Shown: positions 9,087-17,770, numbered from the stretch's first letter. The stretch: 50,004 nt of DNA from Halomonas llamarensis (GCF_023555005.1 NZ_JAMJPJ010000027.1:1-50004), one strand, 5' to 3'. The notes: generated by a model not told the origin, from the letters alone. Translations and numbers: made by a program.

Positions 9087-11092
9087 TGGCCGTGTAACCC
9101 GCGCAGTATCAGCTCGCTTTCGAGGCTAGCCTGGCCATCTAAAAGCGCAATGCCAACCCCGTCAGGGAAGTAAGCGTTGTAACGGGTAATGTCTGGCACG
9201 TCGATAATCGGCAAGCTAACTCGGGTAGTAAAATGCTCCGGTTGCGGGTCCTCCATGGCAGCGCTAAAGGTATCCGTGCGGGTGGTAAGGGCGAGGTGGC
9301 GCCCTTCTACATGAGGGCGCTCATCGTCTTGGCGTTTAAGTGAAAAGCGGGGAATCTCAAGCGTTAGCTGCGCTTGCTCGCGGCTATCCAGCTGAGCGGT
9401 GAGTTCACCGCGCCCACGGGCTTGGTAGTCTAAAAAATTGACGCTTAGCGGGTTGGCATCCACTCGGAGGCGTGTCGGCACGGTGAGTTGGCGGCCGTGA
9501 AAGCCACCCTGAGCAAAAAGTTGCCCTTCACCGCTTATCGCCAGCCCATGAGCGGCGGGTAAAAAGGCATTGAGAAAACCTAGGCGTTCGACGCGGCCCG
9601 ATAGCGAAAATTGCCCTCGCGGCTCGTCATTCTCGCGCTGAAAGCGTCCTTTGTGCAGCGTCAGGGTGCTCGTGAGGCGCTCCTTTCGGTTGGCATCGGC
9701 TACTTGCCAGCGCAGTTGGCTACTGCTCAGGTCCAGGTGGCTAGCATCGAGTGCCGCATCGCGGATGGCGAGATCAAGCTGCATGTCGCTGGTTAAGCGG
9801 TGGATGCGCTCGCCCGCCTGCCAATCGGTGACCCAGCGGTTTCCCGCAAGCGCCACCTCACCGCTTAACGATGTCGGTGTCAGCGTTAACTGACCGTGGC
9901 TTTGGGCCTGCCCGCTCACCAACCGTAGCGGTGACGGCTCGGGTAAGAACGGAGCCACATAGGGCTGCAACACCGCGATATCGGGCAGCGTGGCGTCTTG
10001 CCAATGCAACGTGACCTCTTCGGGCGCTTCCAAACGGTCAAGACGGCGGTTCTCTAGCGAGGTGGTGAGTTGCAGTTGGGTATCGGTGGCATACGGCGTC
10101 TCGGCCAAGCGTTGATGGATCGTGACGCCGTTGAGCCGCGCGCTCAAGGAGAGCGTGTTCGGCATGTCGTCGGTAACCGCTAGGGTGATAGTGCCGTCAC
10201 CACGGGCGGTGTGAACCGCGGGGCGGTGTTCCCAAGGCGTTGCCTCGGCGGTATCAGCGGCATCAGCGGGGGTGCTTAGGGCTGCCTCGTCGACATTGAG
10301 CGTCAGCGCCGGTGCGTTCAAGGTGAGTTGGCTGCCAGCCTCGAGTTGGCCATGCGTGAGTGTGATGGTGCCCTCAAGCTCGCCGCGACCGTTGACGGCA
10401 AGCCAAGGCAGCGCCTTGATGTAGGGCATAAAAACGTCCCAGGCATCGGCGTGGGCGCTTAACTCGGTATCGGCGGAGAGCGCCGCCGCAAGGTCGGGGG
10501 TTAGAGTGCCGTCGGCGGTCGTCGGCGTTACTGGGTCCAGCGAGGCGTTGGCGTTAAGGTGAATATCCCGTGCCAAAATGGCGCCATCGCTTTCACGCCG
10601 AACGTGCCCGTGGGTTAAGTTCAGCTCAGCATGGGGAACAGCCAGAGTGTCGCGGCTGAGGGTGGTTTGGCTGACGCTGAGGCGTCCGTCGCCCTGTAGG
10701 TTAATATCACCCAGACGCAGCTTGCGAATACCGTTCGCTTCTAAGGTAGCAATGTGCAGCTCGCCGCGCAGCAGCGCCAGTAGTGAGAGTTCGAGCGTGG
10801 CGCGGTCAGCTTCGACGGAAAGCGCCAGCGTGTCATTATCTCGACTCAGCTTCAGCCCTTCGACCTCCCAGCGGCCGGGGTAATGGCTGCTGCCTTGGTC
10901 CCAGCGCACCTCCACGCCCTCTATTTGCGAAATGCGTTTAGGCAGCCATTGACTGTTGAGCAGCCAGTAGCTGCCCGCCAACCATAGCGTTACCAAACCG
11001 AGGGTAAGCGCTAGTGTTATCGCTAGCCATCGTGGCCACCGCCTTTTGGAAGAGAGTGGGGCGGCTTTTTTTTCTGACGTTGTCGTTGGCAT
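9071..11092 (-). CDS. AsmA-like/YdbH-like envelope protein, C-terminally truncated
   Basis: This encodes 673 aa with an N-terminal membrane anchor after a basic stretch (KRRWPRWLAITLALTLGLVTLWLAGSYWLL, about 15-45), followed by a long beta-strand-rich periplasmic region built of short repeated strands, as in AsmA/TamB-type bridge-like proteins. Such proteins are thought to help move phospholipids across the periplasm; the role here is inferred only. The start ATG at 11092 begins PTTTSEKKAAPLSS. The ORF ends early at 9071, and the remaining C-terminus continues in another frame down to 8760, so this allele is probably damaged. It is divergent from the DUF3581 gene at 11200. Confidence 0.65.
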   Translation of the reverse strand: MPTTTSEKKAAPLSSKRRWPRWLAITLALTLGLVTLWLAGSYWLLNSQWLPKRISQIEGVEVRWDQGSSHYPGRWEVEGLKLSRDNDTLALSVEADRATLELSLLALLRGELHIATLEANGIRKLRLGDINLQGDGRLSVSQTTLSRDTLAVPHAELNLTHGHVRRESDGAILARDIHLNANASLDPVTPTTADGTLTPDLAAALSADTELSAHADAWDVFMPYIKALPWLAVNGRGELEGTITLTHGQLEAGSQLTLNAPALTLNVDEAALSTPADAADTAEATPWEHRPAVHTARGDGTITLAVTDDMPNTLSLSARLNGVTIHQRLAETPYATDTQLQLTTSLENRRLDRLEAPEEVTLHWQDATLPDIAVLQPYVAPFLPEPSPLRLVSGQAQSHGQLTLTPTSLSGEVALAGNRWVTDWQAGERIHRLTSDMQLDLAIRDAALDASHLDLSSSQLRWQVADANRKERLTSTLTLHKGRFQRENDEPRGQFSLSGRVERLGFLNAFLPAAHGLAISGEGQLFAQGGFHGRQLTVPTRLRVDANPLSVNFLDYQARGRGELTAQLDSREQAQLTLEIPRFSLKRQDDERPHVEGRHLALTTRTDTFSAAMEDPQPEHFTTRVSLPIIDVPDITRYNAYFPDGVGIALLDGQASLESELILRGLHGQGAAC

Positions 11093-11199
11093 ACGGGCGC
11101 TCTAAAAGACGGCTCCTGTTAAACGCGGTTTTATGGCATGATGCGCGGCGTTGTTTATGATGGACAATTAACTTTAACGCTAGGCAGGCAGCAAACGCC

Positions 11200-11913
11200 A
11201 TGTTCAAGGATTTTTACGCGCAGCACGGAGAGTACGTGGTGATCTCCGCTGAGCAGGCCAGTCGCTTCGCCAAGGGCGTTGCCGGTGACTACAACCCCAT
11301 TCATAATTCGGATGCACGACGTTTTTGCGTGCCCGGCGATCTGCTGTTTGCGCTCGTGCTCGAACGCTTTGGGCTATCGCAAACGATGGATTTCCGCTTT
11401 TTGAGTATGGTGGGCGCGGACACGCCCCTGCGCTTTCATGAAGCGGATGACGGTTCGATTCACGTCAGCGACGAAGACGGTAAGTGCTATTTACAAGCGA
11501 CTCGTGGCGGCGCCACTACCCACGAAGTGGCCGCCGTTGATGCGTTTGTGCGCTGCTATGTGGCGTTTTCCGGCAAAAACTTCCCACACTACTTAAAGCC
11601 GCTGATGGAGGAGCAGGGGGTCATGTTCAACCCCAAGCGCCCGTTGGTCATCTACGATAGCATGGGGTTTACTTTGGAGCGGCTCGAAGGTTTGTCACCC
11701 GGCCTTTCGCTGACGCGCTCCTCGCTTGAGGTGTTGGGCAAACGCGCCGATGTACTGCTGGAGTTTTCCATCCAATCTAACGGCGAAGCAGTTGGATGGG
11801 GCTCGAAGAAGCTCGTGGTTAGTGGCCTTTGTGATTACGACGCTGAGGCGATGGAGGCGATTGTCGCTGAGTTCTACCGCCTAAAAGCAGCCTACGAAGT
11901 CTCAGCCACCTAG
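11200..11913 (+). CDS. DUF3581 protein with MaoC-like hydratase motif
   Basis: This encodes 237 aa and resembles the DUF3581 family of gammaproteobacteria. Near the N-terminus it carries GDYNPIHN (D30, N32, P33, H35), which matches the GDxNPxH signature of hot-dog-fold MaoC-type (R)-hydratases. The C-terminal half (SPGLSLTRSSLEVLGKRADVLLEFSIQ, then VGWGSKKLVVSGL) could be a second hot-dog unit. The function is not established; an acyl-thioester-related role is an inference from the motif. It is divergent from the AsmA-like gene and convergent, with an 8-bp gap, with the stress protein at 11922. Confidence 0.72.
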   Translation: MFKDFYAQHGEYVVISAEQASRFAKGVAGDYNPIHNSDARRFCVPGDLLFALVLERFGLSQTMDFRFLSMVGADTPLRFHEADDGSIHVSDEDGKCYLQATRGGATTHEVAAVDAFVRCYVAFSGKNFPHYLKPLMEEQGVMFNPKRPLVIYDSMGFTLERLEGLSPGLSLTRSSLEVLGKRADVLLEFSIQSNGEAVGWGSKKLVVSGLCDYDAEAMEAIVAEFYRLKAAYEVSAT

Positions 11914-11921
11914 ACCTTAGA

Positions 11922-12821
11922 CTACACCACCACGGTGACCGGGCAGGGAGCGAGCTCAATCACTTTTTGGCTCACACTGCCCAGTAGCGACTCCCGCCAG
12001 TGGCCCAGGCCGCGTCGTCCCATCACAATCACCGGACTGTCGTCGCACTTTTGTGCGTGGTCGGCGATGGCTTCGTCGTAGCGTTCGGCATGCAAGACGG
12101 TATCGTGGATGCCCATCGGTACGTCTCCTAGTGCTTGGCGGGTGTTGGTTAATACCCGTTCCGCTTCAGGCTCGCCGCTATCTAGCGGTGGCAGCTCACC
12201 AGAGGGCTGACAGTAAATAATCTCGACCGGGATATTGCCGCTGCGGGCTAAATCGCCTGCTAGGCGTGCGGCGAGGTCGCTCTCTGCAGAACCGTCTGTG
12301 GGGAGGAGAATTCGCCCAATATAGGCCGTCTTGGTAATCTCAGCGTCGGCGTGCAAAACGGTTACGGGGCCTTTAGCGCGGTGAACCACAGCGTTGCTGA
12401 CACTGCCTTTTACCCACTTGCCAATTTCGCCTAAATGTCGGGCTCCCATCACCAACTGGGACGTTTTATGCTGGCGTGCATGTTCGACAATGGCACGCTC
12501 GGGCTGACGAACAAAGTTTGTGCCACGCAAGCGTATCTCTTCTACTCTCAGTTCCGAGGCAAAGGGAAGATCTTTGAGCGCGCGGCGGGCCTCGGCAAAA
12601 GCGACATCCGCTTTGGCGTCTTGCTGCTCACGGTCAAAGTCCACTTCACCCTCGCGGTTAGCGGGTAAATCGCTCAATTCAGCGGGGTGTAAGGGCAATA
12701 CGTTAACAAGCTGCAAGGTGGCGTGGTGAAGGCTCGCAAGCAATGCGGCGTGGCGCGTGGCGGCGTTGGCCTCTTTGGACCCGTCGATGGGTACGATGAC
12801 CCATGAAATCTGATCACTCAT
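11922..12821 (-). CDS. tandem universal stress protein (UspA x2)
   Basis: This encodes 299 aa with two Usp domains (about 1-150 and 155-299), each starting with a hydrophobic strand plus D-G-S (IVPIDGSKEA; ILLPTDGSAES). The second domain has a perfect ATP-binding signature G-2X-G-9X-G-S (GRRGLGHWRESLLGS). The first has GARHLGEIGKWVKGS, in which the middle glycine is His. This suggests the C-terminal domain is the main nucleotide binder. Tandem Usp proteins are cytoplasmic stress-tolerance factors whose exact activity is unclear. Confidence 0.88.
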   Translation of the reverse strand: MSDQISWVIVPIDGSKEANAATRHAALLASLHHATLQLVNVLPLHPAELSDLPANREGEVDFDREQQDAKADVAFAEARRALKDLPFASELRVEEIRLRGTNFVRQPERAIVEHARQHKTSQLVMGARHLGEIGKWVKGSVSNAVVHRAKGPVTVLHADAEITKTAYIGRILLPTDGSAESDLAARLAGDLARSGNIPVEIIYCQPSGELPPLDSGEPEAERVLTNTRQALGDVPMGIHDTVLHAERYDEAIADHAQKCDDSPVIVMGRRGLGHWRESLLGSVSQKVIELAPCPVTVVV

Positions 12822-12987
12822 CCAAAGCTCCTTGCGTATCTTTTCAGCCGGTCCGGCCTCTACGTCGTTAGGTTAAGCGGGTGCCATCAACGTTTCCACT
12901 GCGGTCGGGCGGGTGTGGCTAAATTCAGCGCACGGCAGAAGGAGCATTGACCCCACCCTGAGAATCTTGTTTACTCGCGTAATGGTC

Positions 12988-13018
12988 GTTGACGCTTACG
13001 TCAACTTACTGCTATATC
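12988..13018 (+). promoter_or_regulatory. sigma70-like promoter with overlapping palindromic operator upstream of mmsA
   Basis: TTGACG (12989-12994) and TATATC (13013-13018) are separated by 18 bp and lie about 75 bp before the mmsA ATG. A perfect inverted repeat GTTGACG-CTTA-CGTCAAC (12988-13005) covers the -35 element, so a bound regulator would block RNA polymerase. The shape resembles, from memory, motifs reported for LiuR-type MerR regulators of branched-chain amino acid catabolism in gammaproteobacteria, which would fit mmsA (valine degradation). The regulator itself is not in the window. Confidence 0.55.
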
Positions 13019-13091
13019 CTTTTATCTATAACAAGCATAGATTCCTAACAAACGTAGATTTAACAAACATAAAGACAACAGGAGAAACTGC

Positions 13092-14591
13092 ATGTCCGTT
13101 CGCGAAATCCCCATGTACATTGATGGCAAGCCGGAAATCTCGCAAAGCCAAGATTGGCATGATGTGGTCAACCCAGCGACACAAGAAGTCGTGGCGCGGG
13201 TACCGTTTTGCACCGCTGAGGAAGTTGAGCGCGCGGTGGCAAGCGGCAAAGAAGCGTTTAAAGCGTGGCGAAAAGTGCCACTGGGTAAGCGCATGCGCAT
13301 TATGCTAAAGCTACAAGCGCTGATCCGCGATAATACCGCCGAGCTTGCCGCACTCATTACCGAAGAGCACGGTAAAACCCTGCCAGACGCGGAAGGCGAA
13401 GTGGGCCGCGGGCTGGAAGTGGTTGAGCATGCTTGTTCCATTACCTCGCTGCAGCTTGGTGAGCTTGCAGAAAACGCCGCCAATGAAGTCGACGTTTATA
13501 GCATGCACCAGCCGCTGGGCGTTGGGGCAGGTATCACCGCGTTTAACTTCCCGATCATGCTGCCGTGTTTTATGTTCCCGCTGGCCATTGCCACCGGTAA
13601 CACCTTCGTGCTCAAGCCCTCCGAGCAAGATCCAAGTTCCACCATGCGTTTGGTCGAGCTGGCCCACGAAGCCGGTGTCCCGGCGGGCGTGCTGAACGTA
13701 GTCCACGGCGGACCGGATGTAGCGAACCAGATCGCCGACCATCAAGACATCAAAGCGCTGTCGTTTATCGGCTCCACCCATGTGGGCTCGCTACTGTATA
13801 ACCGCGCCGCCGCAGCGGGTAAGCGCATGCAATCGATGATGGGGGCCAAAAACCACTGTGTTGTGATGCCGGATGCCAACCGCAGTCAGGCCATCAACAA
13901 CCTGCTAGGGTCAGCCTTTGGTGCCGCCGGGCAGCGCTGCATGGCCAATTCCGTTGTGGTCCTTGTAGGCGATGCGCGCGAGTGGCTGAATGATATCGTC
14001 GAGGGCGCGCGCGGCATGAAAGTTGGCCCTGGCACCGAGCGTGATGCTGACCTTGGCCCGCTGGTCTCGCCGCAGGCTAAAGAACGTGTCGAGCGGTTGA
14101 TTACCGCGGGAGAAAAAGAGGGCGCCAAGTTAATGGTGGATGGCCGCGGTTGTACGGTCGATGGCTACCCCGAAGGCAACTTCGTTGGGCCAACTCTCTT
14201 TGCCGACGTTAACGCTGATATGACGATTTACCGCGAAGAAGTTTTCGGCCCGGTACTGTGCGTGGTTAGCGTGGAAACGTTGGATGACGCGATTGAGTTC
14301 ATCAATGCCAACCCCAACGGCAACGGCACCTCAATCTTCACCAACTCGGGTTGGGTGGCGCGCCGTTTCGAGACCGATATCGATGTGGGCCAGATTGGCA
14401 TCAACGTGCCGATTCCCGTGCCGGTCGCTTACTTCAGCTTTACCGGTTCGCGCGCCTCCAAGCTTGGCGATCTCGGCCCTAATGGCAAGCAAGCGATTGC
14501 CTTTTGGACGCAAACCAAAACGGTTACCGCGCGCTGGTTTGAGCCGGAGAACGTCTCTAGCGGCATTAACAGCACGATTTCACTAGGCTAA
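13092..14591 (+). CDS. mmsA: CoA-acylating methylmalonate-semialdehyde dehydrogenase
   Basis: This encodes 499 aa of the ALDH superfamily. It oxidises methylmalonate (or malonate) semialdehyde with NAD+ and CoA to propionyl-CoA (or acetyl-CoA) and CO2, in valine, beta-alanine and inositol catabolism. The catalytic C283 is in GAAGQRCMANS. The usual ALDH glutamate in ELGG is replaced by MGAKNH, a hallmark of the CoA-dependent methylmalonate-semialdehyde subgroup. VLKPSEQDPSS carries the coenzyme lysine. AGGAG lies 9 nt before ATG 13092. It stands alone, with its own operator-like palindrome upstream and a terminator downstream; no mmsB is present. Confidence 0.92.
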   Translation: MSVREIPMYIDGKPEISQSQDWHDVVNPATQEVVARVPFCTAEEVERAVASGKEAFKAWRKVPLGKRMRIMLKLQALIRDNTAELAALITEEHGKTLPDAEGEVGRGLEVVEHACSITSLQLGELAENAANEVDVYSMHQPLGVGAGITAFNFPIMLPCFMFPLAIATGNTFVLKPSEQDPSSTMRLVELAHEAGVPAGVLNVVHGGPDVANQIADHQDIKALSFIGSTHVGSLLYNRAAAAGKRMQSMMGAKNHCVVMPDANRSQAINNLLGSAFGAAGQRCMANSVVVLVGDAREWLNDIVEGARGMKVGPGTERDADLGPLVSPQAKERVERLITAGEKEGAKLMVDGRGCTVDGYPEGNFVGPTLFADVNADMTIYREEVFGPVLCVVSVETLDDAIEFINANPNGNGTSIFTNSGWVARRFETDIDVGQIGINVPIPVPVAYFSFTGSRASKLGDLGPNGKQAIAFWTQTKTVTARWFEPENVSSGINSTISLG

Positions 14592-14627
14592 TCGCATTGA
14601 GCAACAGGCCATAAGTGTGAGAAACAG

Positions 14628-14653
14628 CAAAGCCCCGCGTGCGGGGCTTTGTT
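14628..14653 (+). terminator. Rho-independent terminator after mmsA
   Basis: CAAAGCCCCGC (14628-14638), a GT loop and GCGGGGCTTTG (14641-14651) form a strong GC-rich hairpin, with the complementary A and T runs inside the stem and TTG after it. It lies 36 bp after the mmsA stop and 30 bp before the end of the convergent gene, so it may act in both directions. Confidence 0.85.
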
Positions 14654-14682
14654 GCATGGACGGAGAAATATGCTGTACAGGC

Positions 14683-15375
14683 TTAAACAGTCTCAAACAG
14701 TGGCGTACTTGCTATGAGTAAGCGCTTAAACGGTTCGAGCTGGCTTTCGTGCAATATCAGGAGCGTTTTTTCTGTGGTGAAGTGGCGCCCTGGCGGAATC
14801 AAGAACGCGAATTCCCCATCTTCTAAGTGAAACTCGTGAATTTCGCGCATGCCTTGGGACGTGCGGCACTGACTACTGCGGTAAGCGTCATCCTCACCGT
14901 ATACGAGGCGGTGATACATTTTAAACAGGGTATAAAGCGCAAGGCCGCCCTCAAAGGAGGGCCAGCGTGCCGGCCGGGCTTTAGTTTCATCGTCCAGCGG
15001 TTGACCGTCGGCCTCGGCATCAGCGATAGCGTCACTCAAAGGCTTGGCCAGAAGCGAGCCCTGTTGTTCGGGAAATGCCGTGTTGTTTTTCATCGCTTCA
15101 GTAAATTCATCTGCCGCGCGATGTAAATCGGTTATGTCGCTGAGCGGGTATTCCACGAATTTAAGATCGACGGGCTCGCAGCCGCCGTTCTCCCAGCCGT
15201 GAATCACGCGTAGCGTGAGAAGCTCGCGCTGCATCGGGCGAACGGCCAGCAGATAGAGCATCACACGAATATGCAGCTGTCGCTCGTGGCTATCGTTATC
15301 AAATGCGTGGTAGGGGTCGGCAAATAGCTCGTGAAGACGCCCGGGGGTATGTTCCTTCGCTTCGGTATAGCGCAT
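14683..15375 (-). CDS. conserved-looking hypothetical protein, 230 aa
   Basis: I do not recognise this family. The protein is soluble, with no signal peptide and no transmembrane helix. It is acidic in the middle (DAIADAEADGQPLDDETKARPARWPSFEGGLALYTLFKMYHRLVYGEDDAYRSSQ, about 113-168) and has several Cys and His residues but no clear metal-binding pattern. The start at 15375 (MRYTEAKEHTPGRL) is the furthest upstream ATG. It is convergent with mmsA across a shared terminator. The codon use looks like that of its neighbours, so it is probably a real, resident gene. Confidence 0.6.
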   Translation of the reverse strand: MRYTEAKEHTPGRLHELFADPYHAFDNDSHERQLHIRVMLYLLAVRPMQRELLTLRVIHGWENGGCEPVDLKFVEYPLSDITDLHRAADEFTEAMKNNTAFPEQQGSLLAKPLSDAIADAEADGQPLDDETKARPARWPSFEGGLALYTLFKMYHRLVYGEDDAYRSSQCRTSQGMREIHEFHLEDGEFAFLIPPGRHFTTEKTLLILHESQLEPFKRLLIASTPLFETV

Positions 15376-15589
15376 GAGGCTTCCCTATAAACTCACGGTG
15401 GCGCAGCGTAGCGCCTTTATAGCTGATCAGAGTCGATATATGACCAATGCAAGACTCGTTTCAGTATGGCGAGCCTAGCGGCAGATTAAAAGAGCCAAAC
15501 CACTGAATTATGCGTTTGTCTTAGCTTTTTTACGTAAACGGCACCCGCAAATACGCTATGTGAATTCCACAACAATAAACGGAGTTTTT

Positions 15590-16177
15590 ATGACGTCATC
15601 GATTAGCCGGTTTAGTGTCCCAGAATCGCTTGAAGCGTTGCCTGACGATGTTCGTGACACCATACTGGCCGTGCAGGAAAAAGCCGGTTTTGTGCCCAAT
15701 GTGTTTTTGATGCTGGCGCATCGCCCGGCAGAGTTTCGCGCCTTTTTTGCCTATCACGATGCGTTAATGGAGCGTGAGTCGGACACCTTAACCAAGGCAG
15801 AAAAAGAGATGATTGTGGTGGCGACCAGCGCGCGCAATCGTTGCCTTTATTGCGTCGTCGCACACGGTGCGCTGGTGCGTATTTACAGTAAAAACCCTGA
15901 GCTTGCCGATCAGGTAGCGGTGAACCACCGTACCGCGCCGATTAGCGAACGCCATCGCGTGATGCTCGACTTTGCCATGTACTGTGGCGTGGAGGTCGGC
16001 GAGTTGACCGATGCGTGGGAAGAGCGGCTCACCCATGTCGGTTTTACCCGCGAAGATATCTGGGATATTGGCGCCATTACGGCGTTTTTCGGCCTATCGA
16101 ATCGACTCGTCACCCTTACCGGTACGCCGCCCAACAAAGAGTTTTACCTGATGGGGCGTGTGCCACGGGAGACGTAA
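15590..16177 (+). CDS. peroxidase-related / AhpD-like carboxymuconolactone decarboxylase-fold protein
   Basis: This encodes 195 aa. The start was set at ATG 15590 with GGAG at 15581-15584; an upstream in-frame GTG has no ribosome-binding site. The redox motif CLYCVVAH (CxxC followed by His three residues later) is typical of the AhpD/CMD fold and of the peroxidase-related enzyme subfamily (TIGR01926-like, named from memory). The C-terminal FFGLSNRLVTLTGTPPNKEFYLMGR is also typical of this subgroup. A role in peroxide or alkylhydroperoxide reduction is inferred, not shown. Confidence 0.8.
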   Translation: MTSSISRFSVPESLEALPDDVRDTILAVQEKAGFVPNVFLMLAHRPAEFRAFFAYHDALMERESDTLTKAEKEMIVVATSARNRCLYCVVAHGALVRIYSKNPELADQVAVNHRTAPISERHRVMLDFAMYCGVEVGELTDAWEERLTHVGFTREDIWDIGAITAFFGLSNRLVTLTGTPPNKEFYLMGRVPRET

Positions 16178-16209
16178 CGCGGTGGCAATGGCTTTACTGT
16201 CTGCGCCAA

Positions 16210-16237
16210 TTGCGTAACCATACTCAGTACGGATAAT
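16210..16237 (+). promoter_or_regulatory. candidate sigma70 promoter for the TPP-riboswitch transcript
   Basis: TTGCGT (16210-16215) and GATAAT (16232-16237) are 16 bp apart and end about 20 bp before the first paired bases of the TPP aptamer. The -10 box matches the consensus at five of six positions and the -35 box is weak. The position fits a riboswitch leader start. Confidence 0.5.
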
Positions 16238-16258
16238 TCCGTCACACAACTTAATTCA

Positions 16259-16351
16259 CTGTCGCCAGGGGAGCCCACTTGGGCTGAGAACGCACACACT
16301 CGTGCTGACCCTGGAACCTGATCCGGTTCGTACCGGCGGAGGAAGTGCGAC
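16259..16351 (+). ncRNA. TPP (thiamine pyrophosphate) riboswitch, THI element
   Basis: The sequence carries the THI-box consensus blocks in order: GGGGAGCCC (16268-16276), GGGCTGAGA (16281-16289), CTGACCCT (16305-16312), GAACCTGATCCGGTT (16314-16328) and GTACCGGCGGAGGAAG (16330-16345). GTCGC at 16261-16265 pairs with GCGAC at 16347-16351 to close helix P1. The Shine-Dalgarno sequence GGAGG is inside the last conserved block, and the ATG of the next gene follows P1 directly. TPP binding should therefore occlude the ribosome site of the transporter; control is probably translational. Confidence 0.95.
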
Positions 16352-17743
16352 ATGCCTTACCTAACCACTGCGGCATTGGCCGCGGCACTTTTCTGCTTTG
16401 CTTATCTTGGTCTGCGCGCGCGCCGCGCTGACGGCCTGCTGGATGATTACGTCACCGCGCGTAACTCCCAATCGGCGGGCACGCTGGGGCTTTCGTTTTT
16501 GGCCTCGGGAATGGGCGCGTGGATTTTGTTTGCGCCGCCGGAAATCGGCGCTTTTGTGGGTCCGGTAGCGCTCGCCGGTTACGCGATTGGCTCGGCGCTG
16601 CCATTTATTGTGCTTGGCCTTTATGGCCCCAAAATCCGCCAGGCGTTGCCGCAAGGGCGCAGCATTGCCGAGTTTGCCGAGGCCTGTTACGGGCGCGGCG
16701 TGCGGCGCTGGGTGTCACTGGTGTCAGTGGCCTATATGGCGTGTTTTCTCGCCGCCGAGTTAACCGCTATTGGGGCGATTACCTCGCTTTTATCCGATGT
16801 GCCGCCGGCGCTAGTGATCTTGGGCGTGGCGCTGACAACGTTGGCTTACACCGCCGTGGGCGGCCTGCGGGCAAGCCTTGCCACCGACCGTTGGCAAGCG
16901 TGGTTGTTAATCGCGCTATTGCTGATTGTGGGTGGCGTCGCGCTCACGGCACTGCCTACGCTGCCGCAAACCGCCTCAATGCCAAGCGCTCCGCTAGGGA
17001 GTGCCTTGAGCGTGGCGCTGACTCTGGTGATTGCGGTGACCGCGGCAAACTTGTTTCACCAAGGCTACTGGCAACGAGTATGGGCTGCTGAAAATAACCA
17101 AAGCCTGGGGCGTGGCGCCTGGCTGGGTGGCGGCGCAACGGTGCTGGTGGTGATGCTGATTGGCAGCCTGGGAATGCTCGCGGCGATGAGCGGTGTCGCC
17201 CTGGGTGAGCCGCCGATTCCCTTTTTTGCGCTATTAAGCGAGGCGCCGGGCTGGCTGGCGCTACCGGCGCTGATACTGGCGGTGACGCTGGTGGCCTCCA
17301 GTGTCGATACGCTGCAAAACGGCATTGCATCGCTAGCGGCGGGCAATAGCCGCCAAAGCCGATGGTCGCTGGCGGCGGCGCGCTGGGGCACGGTTGCGCT
17401 GATGGTGCCAGTCGTCGTGGTTGCCCTGCAGGGGCTCTCTGTGCTGCGTTTATTTTTGATTGCAGACCTGCTTTGCGCAGCGATCGTGATCCCTGTACTG
17501 CTCGGGTTATGGCGGCGGATGACCCCGCTGGCGGCGGTGGCCGGTGGCGTTGCCGGTATGCTCGGCGCTATTCTCCCTGGCTGGGTGGCGCAAGGCAGTT
17601 TAAGCGCCGGGCTGATGGCGGCGAGCTTCCCCAATAGCATTCCCACGCTGCCGCCATTTTTAGGCGCATTGGTCGCTTCTACATTCGTTAGCGTATTAAT
17701 GGCAACAGTGAATCGGGCGCGCGTTGACAGAAAGTCAGCCTAA
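16352..17743 (+). CDS. sodium:solute symporter under TPP-riboswitch control (putative thiamine or precursor transporter)
   Basis: This encodes 463 aa with about 12-13 hydrophobic segments and the general look of the SSS/SLC5 family (early GLRARRADGLLDDYVTARNS, then GMGAWILFAPPEIGAF). The TPP riboswitch that ends at its start codon implies import of thiamine, a thiamine phosphate, or a pyrimidine or thiazole precursor. A comparable riboswitch-controlled SSS protein has been called ThiV in comparative genomics, but I cannot confirm orthology. The start ATG at 16352 uses the GGAGG within the aptamer. Regulation is repression by high TPP. Confidence 0.82.
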   Translation: MPYLTTAALAAALFCFAYLGLRARRADGLLDDYVTARNSQSAGTLGLSFLASGMGAWILFAPPEIGAFVGPVALAGYAIGSALPFIVLGLYGPKIRQALPQGRSIAEFAEACYGRGVRRWVSLVSVAYMACFLAAELTAIGAITSLLSDVPPALVILGVALTTLAYTAVGGLRASLATDRWQAWLLIALLLIVGGVALTALPTLPQTASMPSAPLGSALSVALTLVIAVTAANLFHQGYWQRVWAAENNQSLGRGAWLGGGATVLVVMLIGSLGMLAAMSGVALGEPPIPFFALLSEAPGWLALPALILAVTLVASSVDTLQNGIASLAAGNSRQSRWSLAAARWGTVALMVPVVVVALQGLSVLRLFLIADLLCAAIVIPVLLGLWRRMTPLAAVAGGVAGMLGAILPGWVAQGSLSAGLMAASFPNSIPTLPPFLGALVASTFVSVLMATVNRARVDRKSA

Positions 17744-17770
17744 CGGCAGAAGTGAGGCGTCTAACGCGTT

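Noticed and set aside
15529..15538. TTTACGTAAA palindrome upstream of the AhpD-like gene as a second LiuR-type operator
   Set aside because: It is short, shares only part of the mmsA palindrome, and the gene has no clear link to branched-chain amino acids.
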